A stretch of DNA of 31,424 bases, taken from Gonapodya sp. JEL0774. Its lineage: Eukaryota > Monoblepharomycota > Monoblepharidomycetes > Monoblepharidales > Gonapodyaceae. The stretch covers positions 1 to 31,424 of the forward strand of contig JADIIX010000200.1 of NCBI GenBank assembly GCA_027604505.1, in the 5' to 3' direction. Both the position numbers and the translations under genes were made by a program. A model generated the notes under the pieces. The model did not search any database. It saw only the letters and a list, made by a program, of their open reading frames with translations, and was not told the origin of the DNA. This document shows, in pieces, positions 23,577-31,424 of this stretch. Position 1 is the stretch's first letter, and each line of letters begins with the position of its first letter.

Positions 23577-23669
23577 ATTTGCTTCTGAATGAGGCATTTA
23601 TATTGTCGATAATTCATCTGAATTTATTGCTACAAACGAACTGTTCAATGAACGAGGTGTACGATCACT

Positions 23670-24488
23670 TCACCCTCTGATATCAAAGGGCTTCATCAAC
23701 ACCATCCCTACCCACAGATTTACGCCAACCCATTTGAGTGCTCTTACTCCCATAGTCTGTGCAGCAGTCTCCGTCATTTGGTATTCCCACACGGCCTTCT
23801 CCATCTCAACGAATCCAGCTGCCTTGGCGGAATCACGGCTCGCATTCACAGAGTGCTTGAACGTGCTTCCCCGAAACTTTACATGCTTTCCGGATTCACT
23901 GTCCTCAACGCGTTTGAATCCCACCTCGCCCCATCCTCCTTTGTACGCGTCATCGTGTATGTTGGTAACGAGGGCAAGTCCCCCAGGGCGCAAAATACGG
24001 TACAAGGTGGAGAAAAAGATATCGAGCGGAATGTGCTCGAGGACGAGGGTGGAAATAACGCCGTCCACTTCTTCTACGAGATCCGCGGGGACGGTTGCGA
24101 ATATATCAGCTTCGACAAGAGCCCACGATGGTATCAAACGCGATGAAATGTCTGTTCTCCTTTTCAGATCGTGGTCGGTGGCGACGAGCTTCTCACGAGC
24201 TACTGCCAGCATTGCGGGGGAAACATCGACACCGGTAATCTTTGAATTCTCTCTCCGCACGTAAGAGAGAAGTTTTGCGGTGTTTCTTCCGGTACCACAG
24301 CCAATATCCAACACGTGGAAGTTGTTTCCTTCCGGAAAACTCATCATTTTCTCGACCAATTCGGGAAGTATTGACGACAACATGAGATCATCCACTTGCT
24401 GAAGGACGTTGCCATCGTTGTCGTAAGTGGAAGCCCACCGATCGTAGAGCTCGGTATTTGAAAGATCAACAACAGTTGCGGACGCCAT
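23670..24488 (-). CDS. Class I SAM-dependent methyltransferase (Methyltransf_11/25 type)
   Basis: An apparently intronless gene of 272 residues from ATG 24488. An upstream extension exists in frame but has no ATG. Motifs in order: YDRWASTYDNDG (about residues 15-26), motif I VLDIGCGTGRNTAKL (59-73), motif II acid in ITGVDVSPAML, motif III region WALVEADIFATVP, motif IV VDGVISTLVLEHIPLD, and motif V FFSTLYRILRPGGLALVT. This is the fold of UbiE/COQ5-like and Williams-Beuren-27-like methyltransferases that transfer methyl from SAM to small molecules. No organelle-targeting signal is evident at this start. The substrate cannot be predicted. The next gene upstream on the same strand is also a methyltransferase, but the two are only distantly related folds and their proximity may be chance. 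Confidence 0.9.
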   Translation of the reverse strand: MASATVVDLSNTELYDRWASTYDNDGNVLQQVDDLMLSSILPELVEKMMSFPEGNNFHVLDIGCGTGRNTAKLLSYVRRENSKITGVDVSPAMLAVAREKLVATDHDLKRRTDISSRLIPSWALVEADIFATVPADLVEEVDGVISTLVLEHIPLDIFFSTLYRILRPGGLALVTNIHDDAYKGGWGEVGFKRVEDSESGKHVKFRGSTFKHSVNASRDSAKAAGFVEMEKAVWEYQMTETAAQTMGVRALKWVGVNLWVGMVLMKPFDIRG

Positions 24489-24630
24489 CAGTGGGTCTGG
24501 ATGATGAGGCGGTATAAACGCATTTACATAGCTTTGTTCTGTTAAAGGCGAGTGGCGAGTGAAAGATCGAGCCACTCATTCCTGTGCCACCAACTTATCA
24601 CATGGCACAAGCACTCAAACTCTTCGTTCA

Positions 24631-26248
24631 CTATAATTTGCCAGCAATCTCATCACCAGATAAGTTCCCTGCACTACAATTCCATCTCCACTCGCCCCAT
24701 CTGTACCCATCCACCATCGCCGCATGCCATGTCTCGGGTGGTGCACCAATCAAGCACGGTGAAGCCTCAGTGAGAATTTGATGCGCGCACGGGTCGGTTT
24801 GGTAATTGTACGGGTCCTTGGTGTAGTCTGGAAGATTTGCACCGCGTGACACGGGAGGAACAGCTGGCTCAAACGAATCCATTGGGACCTCGTAAATCCC
24901 GATTTCGTTCATCTTTCTGGCAAACTGGGCGTGGAAAAGCGACCATGTTGCCGTTCTGCATGGTGTGAGAAGGTGTATGCGTGGTACGAATCCCTTGAAA
25001 CCGTTCCGTGGTCGACGCAAAAGTCGGGAGAATACATTCGGCAGGAGGTCGGCCGTTACATCACCGTACAGAACGTCGGAAGCAATAATGAGATCGAAGT
25101 TTTGAGGAAAAGGTGGTTGTACGCTTTCGGTCCACACAGCGTTCAGGTTAGTCCAATCCAGCTTCCGAATGGAGCAGAGATCAGCTGCGTCATTGGTATG
25201 AATGTTGTGATTAACGTTTGCATCTGTAATCGTGGGTGGAGTGAATGACTGCTAGATAGAATAATACGAACTGGGAAATACTCACTGACGCATGGCACAT
25301 AGTCCGTTAGATATATTCTCTGCTTCACATTACTCATACTTCCTCCAACTTGGGTTTTAATGACCTTTGCTGCTGCAATTCCCGCGATTCCGACGCCGCA
25401 ACCGAGGTCGAGAACGTGTCCGCTTGAGGGTGGTGGTAGTGGGATTCTGCCGGTCAGAATTAAACTGCATGGTAGTACCGTGACACGATTAGATGCATCA
25501 TAGTTTAGTCCAATTCTTAAACCGCGCCCGCAACCTACTGCGACAGTATAAGCCCAGCACCCCATGTTTCAAGGCCAAAAGTCTCCCCTGGAACTGAAAT
25601 CTCACGAATTTGTATGGCGACGGAGTTGGTGGCAGTGGTTTTGAAGTTAAAGATCCTCTGTACAATGTCAAAGGACAAAGCTGGAAGACGTCATCATTCT
25701 GGGCTGAACCCACAAGAAAGTACCAGTGACACACCATCAATGCGGGCGCGCAACGAAGATGCTTGGCGGATCAGTGTCATCTTGTCCCTGACGGCGTTGT
25801 CACCGGCCACTGCGTGTCGTGGGGCGGCAGAGAGCTTCGGCTTAGACTTCCGGCTCGTGATTTCTGCGATTTCCGCTGACAAGATAGCGTAATCCTCATC
25901 CCCACTCAGCAGATTTGCAACTTGTACCAAGCTGACTTCCGGACTACCAGAGTCAGATGGGACGTGGTCAGAGTTCAGTCGGGTCAACGCATCGTCCAGT
26001 AGCGCCAGAGCAGCTCTTTTGAAGTCGCAAACGAGTACCGGATCAACTGATAGAGCACCGTCTTTGACACCTTGTAAAGCCATCGTTTCAAATCGCTCGA
26101 GAAGGTGCGTGATGTGCCATGCGGGATGGAATGACTGTAAGAATGGTCCATTCGACTGACCCTGGGCAAAAGATTGGGTGACGTCTTCGAGGCGTGCTGT
26201 TACTACCGCGATGAGGCGGTCTAGAAAAGATTCCGAATCGGTGCTCAT
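24631..26248 (-). CDS. Methyltransf_16-type protein methyltransferase-like protein
   Basis: Four exons splice in frame: 26248-25724, 25657-25539, 25464-25286 and 25223-24631, giving about 471 residues. Residues 1-175 are helical with no known domain (MSTDSESFLDRLIAVV...). Exon 2 carries the family entry motif VPGETFGLETWGAGLILSQ. Exon 3 has the SAM site HVLDLGCGVGIAGIAAA (about 231-247) and the acidic strand end IYLTDYVP. Exon 4 has FDLIIASDVLYG (about 317-328), corresponding to the D-x-x-Y catalytic-site motif of the METTL21/FAM86/EFM group. Members methylate lysines on elongation factors, chaperones or other proteins; the target here is unknown. All introns have GT-AG borders. The N-terminal extension is unusual for the family, so fusion of two neighbouring genes by this model is possible, though the exon 1-2 junction keeps frame well. 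Confidence 0.85.
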
Positions 26249-26325
26249 CGTTGAGTTAATATCGAGGAGTGTCCGGGTTCCGCTAACCGCCTGCCCGGGT
26301 CGCTCCGAGCGAAACCATCACAATA

Positions 26326-26345
26326 GGCTGGGCTCCGGCCCACTC
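26326..26345 (+). repeat. Left copy of inverted 20-mer
   Basis: Begins GGCTGGGCTCCGG and ends CCCACTC. Its reverse complement occurs at 27651-27670 with a single mismatch. It lies near the left edge of the putative non-autonomous transposon. Confidence 0.75.
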
Positions 26346-27650
26346 GACCCCTCCGTCAACTCAGGAGTGCCCACGCCTCCACAGAGTGCCAGGATACTCC
26401 ATAAGCACTCCGCACCACTCCGGATACACTCTCTATGCCTCGCTATGTTAAAAAAGGGTTCATTTCTGACTTCGTTGGAAACCCTCCGCATATTTGCCAG
26501 CACATCTTCCAACAGCTCTCTGGAACGCTGAAACCACAAAAAGGTACAGCAATTGAAGCATCAGGTCTATATGTCATCATGACTTCATGTCGATCTTCGC
26601 CAGTTGAGTCTTGTCGGAAACCACCTAACATCCATCCCTACCAAGTACCATGAGCGGGCCCAGAGAACCATCGAATCCTACAACATTGCATTCTAGGAAG
26701 GGCCAGTTGGTTTATCCGTGATCTCCATTCCCGGAAAACATCGGTCGAAGCGATGTCTCGGAGACACCTGTACCTGTACCTGGATAACTGTCATGGTACT
26801 TTCGAGAGAGTTCTAGAATTCCGAGAACAATCGATTTCTCAAATTTGATGCTCGGTGAAGAGTACCGCTGTTCGGCGGGACTCCTTCTTCCAATCCATCA
26901 AATCTGTCCATCAAATCCGCCACCAGCAAAACGATTGCAAGCAGCATCCCGCCGAACTTTTCTTTGACTATCGCAATCACTGCAATGGGAAAGAGGACGT
27001 GAGTGAAACTCGACCTTTACTAGCTGCCGTTTGGTTGGGGGAAATGTGATACTAACAGGTGATATAGTAGTTCCAGGGTTGGCAGATACAAGCAGATAGA
27101 CCTTCCAGGATTACGCTCAAATTATCCGGGACTTGAACTTGGTAGGTTGGTTTATGTCTTGACAGAAGTGGGCTCTACATTATTCTCACTTATACATTTC
27201 TAAGACCTATGTGCTCCACAAATCCTGCGACGTGAGTCGTGAACGAACACCCACGGGATCACTTTCAGGACTCTTTCTTTGGATATTATAACGACAAGTA
27301 AGTCAGTCGGAACTATCCAGGTATTGGGCATGATTTACGGAAACAGGTTCGAGAGTGGTGAGCTAGGATATTCTGTAGCTACTTGATTTTCATGTTCATT
27401 GTATACATTGTATACAGTAATACAAAATACTCTCAATAATTAGATAGAAACGTTTCTGAGTAGCTGGAGGCGATTGGAGTCATTCGGAGCTGCGTTGGGG
27501 AGTTGCAAGGGATGCAACAACAGCCTCTCCGGAGTCGCAATTGAGGCAAAAAGTCAACTCCAGAGTAGGGGTTCTGGAGTCCGGACACTCCGTAGCCTTC
27601 GTCTACTCCCGGTCCTCCGGAGTTGTGGGGAGTGGTTTGGAGTTGATCGG

Positions 27651-27670
27651 GAGTGGGCCGGAGACCAGCC
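27651..27670 (-). repeat. Right copy of inverted 20-mer
   Basis: Begins GAGTGGGCCGGAG on the plus strand and is the inverted partner of 26326-26345 (19 of 20 bases). It lies about 85 bases from the end of the neighbouring dehydrogenase gene. Confidence 0.75.
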
Positions 27671-27755
27671 ACGGTTTCCCGATGTCCGGGAATTGATTCA
27701 AATATTTCATGAGGTCGCTCCACATCGTTTGAAATCATTACAGATACACAATTCT

Positions 27756-29117
27756 TCATCGGCTAATCCCACCACCATCCACAACAAACTCAGCGGCGTT
27801 GGCAAAGCTACTTTCATCAGACGCCAAGAACAAAACGAGGTTGGCAACTTCCGTCACTGAGCCCGACCGCTTGACCAGGTTTCCTTTCTCCAATTCTTGA
27901 TTGAGGGGAACGTCATCTTCTGTGAACATGCCAGCGCGACGGGTGGCATCAGTGCGAATCAGCCCTGGGTCTGGATGGGGAATCATGACTTGTGGTTAGC
28001 TGATTGAACAGCCATAGTCCATTCAGATACTCGGCCAACGATCTGATTGCACTCACGGACAGAGTTGCACCTGATCTTGTAGCCTTTTTGAGAGCACAAA
28101 TCGGCGAAGCACTTTGACATTCCACGAACCGCCCATTTCGCTGTGGAGTATGAAACGATCCACCCAATTCCTACCATTCCAGCTCGAGATGATATGTTCA
28201 CAATAGAGCACCATTCCTGAGTCAATATAAAATATCATGAAAATGCAGATCCAGGAAACCAGATTCACTCACGGTCGCTTCGTTCTTCTTCATTGAGCGA
28301 ATAGCGTACTAAATCATGCGGGTGCCATTTTATACACGCCTATTAATCCTGGTTGAATAGAGCAAGTTCGAACCTTGTGGCCCAGGAATACTCCTTCAGT
28401 ACAAACTGCCTGGGTGGCTTTCCATTGCTCCAGGGTGAGGTTCTCGGCGCCACCGATGGCAGGCTCTGTCACAGAATCATAGACAGCATTGTTGATCTAC
28501 TCATAACGGGAGACCAGGAGATGGTCAGGAATGAGCGATGCTAATGAACTCGAACAAGGTCTGTTACCAAGACATCGAGGACCCCGCTTTGTAAGTCGTG
28601 CAAAGAAGAGTTCATGAAAAAATGAGCATGCCTGTTGTTGCACTTTCGTCTTGCCATAACCCACAGGCGAGCCTCCACCCTGGATCGCACAAGGCGCGGG
28701 CAGTTGGTATGGTCGGGATCTCCATCATCGCTTTCATAAGTTACAATGCCACCTACTCAGTTATCGCAGCATCCCATGCCTCTTCAGTCCTGACGTCACT
28801 GTTGGTGGAGATCGGTGAAAGCAAACAACTAAGAACCCATCGGCAAACAAACAATTCCTACAGTGGAACCCAGATGGCCTTTCCGCCCTCCGCCTCAATC
28901 ATGGCCACTACAGCTAAAATGCGAAGAAAGGTCGGAGGTCTTGCATCGCGTTTTGAGATTGAGAACGAAACATGTGGCTTTCACCTTTCCCATCTTTCTC
29001 CTTTTCGGGAAGGTCGGAAATCGCCACCTGAGCTCCTTCTCGTGCCATCACCATGCCAAATTCTCTACCGAGTCCCCTACTGGCAGAGCCGGTGATTAGG
29101 GCGACCCGGCCCCTGCC
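27756..29117 (-). CDS. Short-chain dehydrogenase/reductase (classical SDR)
   Basis: Exons from the 5' side: about 29117-28980 with the cofactor motif LITGSASRGLGREFG; a piece near 28940-28860 (AVVAMIEAEGGKAIW); a piece near 28790-28735 (DVRTEEAWDAAIT); then 28586-28568, 28496-28374, 28308-28273, 28216-28057 and 27970-27756, all with good splice borders. Splicing gives LDVLINNAVYDS, where the usual NNAG motif reads NNAV; the catalytic serine strand IVNISSRAGMVG; the YSTAKWAVRGMSK active site (Y-x3-K); NSVHPGLIRTDA; and the late VVDGG signature. Classical SDRs oxidise or reduce alcohols, steroids and sugars with NAD(P). The N-terminus is unresolved: an in-frame TAG lies just before GRGRVALITG and no ATG is available (see findings). 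The gene ends 86 bases from the transposon's inverted repeat. Confidence 0.85.
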
Positions 29118-29638
29118 CTAACTCATTCGCATCATCGATTGGGAGTGAAGACTCAGTAATACACCCGGACACTCCCTTGAACGGGGAACTACAGGACACC
29201 AACTGTCGACTTGTTTATCATCCTTGATCCGGAAACAGTCATCACCGTAGTTCCGTCGAATTTAATTGTTAAAAACGATGTTTGAAACCCTGCGTGGGCA
29301 TCGGAGCTCCCCTGTGGCCAAGTCACCCACCCGTTTCTGAATCTCGAACCGTTTTTCCTGACATTTATTCTTGAACAGTTAAATTGTAGTTTCTCAAAAG
29401 CTTTGCTCTTTTTTGTAGTGTCGTCGACTCTCGATTCATCACATTATATAAATCAAACTTGAAAACTTGTGATGTGTCATATTGAAAGTGCCATCGCTTC
29501 TCGCATACGGCGGGTATTTCAGTGTTGAGTTCATTGGTGGGGACCCCGTCTTTTGTGTACAAATGATTAAGCGAGATTCACAATGACGACTGACAAGTCG
29601 TGGAATATAGAAAGGCTCCTGCGCGTCCGGGTGCGGCA
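29118..29638. other. Intergenic region
   Basis: About 520 bases between the 5' end of the dehydrogenase and the 3' end of the CtIP-like gene, both on the minus strand. It must hold the dehydrogenase promoter and the CtIP-like 3' UTR. Short frames on the minus strand (29365-29639) look non-coding. A stretch at about 29125-29215 is open in one minus-strand frame and may be part of the dehydrogenase's missing 5' exon. Confidence 0.4.
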
Positions 29639-31403
29639 CTATGAAGCTTCACCGCTATCATCGAATTCCTCTGCCGGTGTATCCTGCATTCCAAAAACAC
29701 AAATGTGAGCACTTTGCGAAAATCTCACACTGAAATCTCCGTCTCCACCAACGTACCGGAAAGCCCACATCCCAAAATCCCGGTGGCGTCCCCGGGGGTT
29801 TATGCACGTGCCTGTGCCTCGACATGCGATTCTGCCGTTCTGCAGCGGTAGCAGCAAGGCGGGGTGGTCCGCCTGGAATGCGTTTCGCGTCAGGGAAGTT
29901 GGCGGGGTCAAGTAAGCCAGAAGTCGCTGCGTAGAACTAGCAGAAGGCAAGGATGTCCGGTGATTGTAGACAACGTCGCTTCCACGCAACAATATATCCC
30001 AGCATCCTCACCTTGCGGCAGCAGGGACAATCCACCCCGTGCATCTTCTTCCTCTCCTCCCTATTTCTCACCACCTCCGCAAACTTGTATGTCGGCTCCA
30101 CCGTCGCAAAACGTGGAGCCTGACCCTGTCGTGGTTCCTCCCTATCGTCCGTGATCCGTTCTCGATTCCTTTCGATGACTTGGAGTGGTCTGTTGGGAGC
30201 AGGGCTCGGAGATCCTGGCCCACTCGTGCCCTGAACCAGAGCACTCTCCCCTCCGCGTGTGGTGTCCGCGTCTTCTTCATCGAAGTCAGATATCACGAGC
30301 GGCCGCACTGCTTCAAACGTGGTGGCCCCCCGCGTCCCCATGCCACTCTTGGCCCCCCGTTCTAACCCAGCCGCACTCTCTGCGTGCTCCAAATCAGCGT
30401 CGCTCGAAAAGATCCCCCTACCGGCCACACCAGTCATAGTCGAGCTAGTCCCCGTTTTCGCTCTCCTCGTGAAAATTTCAGGACTCCCCGTCCCATCCTC
30501 GGAAGTTCCCACACCCATCGATCCAATTACCTTCACGTGACCACCAACGGGTCCCTGAGCTTCACCACGTCCACCCTCGATCCTGCCGGCTCGTGGAGGC
30601 GTGGTTTCAGCGTGACTCGAGTCCCTCTTGACCTCCGCCGCGGTAACGGGCGTCGCGCTGGAGGGCTGTGAATCCTCGTACGGCACGAGCGGGACGCGGG
30701 ATCTGACCCTCTGCTGTGCTCCTGCTGAGGCTGCTGCTGCCGATTCAACGGAATACCCACCCGACATCGCCGATCCACCACCTCCCTCCACCTCCGGCGA
30801 TGTCGCGGACGAGTCCCCTCTGTCCCTCTCTCTCCCCTTCCCTCCCACCACCTCTTCCCCACCGCTTAAATCCAACCCGGCCCTCCGTACGATCGGCCTC
30901 TCCAACACACCTGCCGCGCCAGCCCACCGTTCCTCCATATCCGCTACATCCCAGCAATCCCCTTGCCACGTTTCGTCCCACGCGCGCCAGTCCTGCGTCG
31001 GCGCGGACGCTCCGACGGGGAAGGGGACCGCGGAGGTGGACGGTCTGGGGGGGACAGAAGGTGTCTCGTATAATGCCGGGTCGAGGTCGTCGGGGTTGAG
31101 AGAGTAGAGAGGTGGTGAGAAGGAGTTGGGATCGGGATGGGCATGGGAACTGTGATGGGGTGGGTCCCTCGCGGAGTTTGTCCCGAGACTGACCGGAGGT
31201 GGAGCTGGAGCACGGTCCGAGTGGAGTGCGGTTGTAGGTTGCTGCGATGATGCGGGGTGGGAGAGTTTGGGTCGTTTGGGGGCAGGGTGGGCAGAGATGG
31301 TGGTGGACGAAGCCGGTGGAAGGTCTGTAAACCAACGACCGCCGATAAGGTCAACTCCAAACAGTCTGGCAAGAGGGTAGTTCGAGCTCCCACAACCACC
31401 CAT
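29639..31403 (-). CDS. CtIP/Sae2/Ctp1 DNA-end-resection factor, 3' part (partial at right edge)
   Basis: The C-terminal domain is diagnostic of the CtIP/Sae2 family, the phospho-regulated cofactor of Mre11-Rad50-Nbs1/Xrs2 that starts 5' resection at DNA double-strand breaks. The large exon, which ends at 30012, encodes a long Ser/Pro/Gly-rich disordered region and then YKFAEVVRNREERKKMHGVD with CPCCRK, the C-x2-C zinc motif. Splicing to exon 29936-29757 gives FYAATSGLLDP and the signature RHRHVHKPPGTPPGFWDVGF. A last exon, 29683-29639, gives 14 acidic residues (DTPAEEFDDSGEAS) before TAG. Both introns are GT-AG and keep the frame. The N-terminal coiled coil for tetramerisation is not in the window. 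The 5' side of the large exon probably starts at the ACAG acceptor near 31325, with earlier exons beyond the edge; the ATG at 31403 is only a possible start. Confidence 0.9.
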
Positions 31404-31424
31404 GCTCCTACTGAAACTCGGAAA

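Larger units (their letters stand above)
26285..27690. mobile_element. Putative non-autonomous (MITE/hAT-like) transposon
   Basis: The 1.4 kb between the two flanking genes contains no recognisable gene. A 20-base segment at 26326-26345 is repeated in inverted orientation at 27651-27670 with 19 of 20 bases matching, and the outer flanks also share a GAAACC/GGTTTC block. Just inside the left copy, CTCC/ACTCC motifs recur about ten times (26300-26425). Just inside the right copy, the complementary GGAG/GGAGT motifs recur at a similar density (27470-27660). Mirrored subterminal motifs next to inverted ends are the structure of a non-autonomous DNA transposon. The exact ends and target-site duplication were not determined. 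The interior (26430-27420) holds only short unconvincing frames. Confidence 0.6.

Noticed and set aside
23670-26248. A methyltransferase pair plus oxidoreductase and SDR as a secondary-metabolite cluster
   Set aside because: No polyketide synthase, non-ribosomal peptide synthetase, terpene synthase or other core enzyme is present, and one methyltransferase belongs to a protein-methylating family. Proximity alone is not enough.
30628-31107. Long plus-strand frames opposite the CtIP-like exon
   Set aside because: They are mirror frames of a GC-rich Ser/Pro/Gly coding exon. The minus-strand product carries the diagnostic CtIP/Sae2 domain.
1-31424. CRISPR arrays, rRNA, tRNA, prophage or bacterial defence systems
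   Set aside because: Reading both strands I found no spaced direct repeats, cloverleaf-like tRNA sequence or rRNA core. Gene structure is eukaryotic with short introns throughout.

Overview
The window reads as nuclear DNA of a filamentous fungus, most likely a basidiomycete (Agaricomycete-like). The reasons are dense multi-exon genes with short GT-AG introns (about 45-130 nt), a hAT transposase of the kind common in Agaricomycetes, and ordinary eukaryotic families: CLPTM1, TBL1/SIF2-type LisH-WD40, CtIP/Sae2, Methyltransf_16 and Sel1-repeat proteins. The order is inference from protein style; nothing in the sequence names a species. I see no bacterial-type operon, CRISPR array, rRNA or tRNA.

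Layout. 1-1.4 kb: 3' half of a hAT transposase gene running in from the left edge, followed by a tract dense in GTTCG motifs. 1.55-3.3 kb (-): a multi-exon HSL-type alpha/beta hydrolase. 4.08-7.65 kb (+): CLPTM1-family membrane protein. 8.0-12.3 kb (+): a large multi-exon gene with a Ser/Pro-rich N-terminal part, transcription-factor-like in style, function unknown. 12.8-16.7 kb (-): a Sel1-repeat protein with a MYND-like cysteine cluster at its C-terminus, convergent with the previous gene. 17.0-18.0 kb: small, poorly resolved hypothetical genes. 18.0-21.2 kb (-): LisH plus WD40 protein of the TBL1/SIF2 type. 22.0-23.6 kb (+): Gfo/Idh/MocA oxidoreductase. 23.7-24.5 kb (-): class I SAM methyltransferase. 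24.6-26.2 kb (-): Methyltransf_16-type lysine methyltransferase-like protein. 26.3-27.7 kb: apparent non-autonomous transposon with an inverted 20-mer near its ends and ACTCC-rich subterminal tracts. 27.8-29.1 kb (-): short-chain dehydrogenase. 29.6-31.4 kb (-): the 3' part of a CtIP/Sae2/Ctp1 DNA-end-resection factor, truncated by the right edge.

The genes do not form a recognisable pathway. They are housekeeping or regulatory genes (ER membrane, chromatin co-repression, DNA repair, methylation) mixed with metabolic enzymes and two transposon remnants. I found no convincing previously undescribed system. The points most worth checking are the MITE-like element, the divided MYND-like finger, three gene models with local defects (hydrolase last intron, dehydrogenase N-terminus, Sel1-protein 5' end), and the strand ambiguity at 17.4-17.8 kb.
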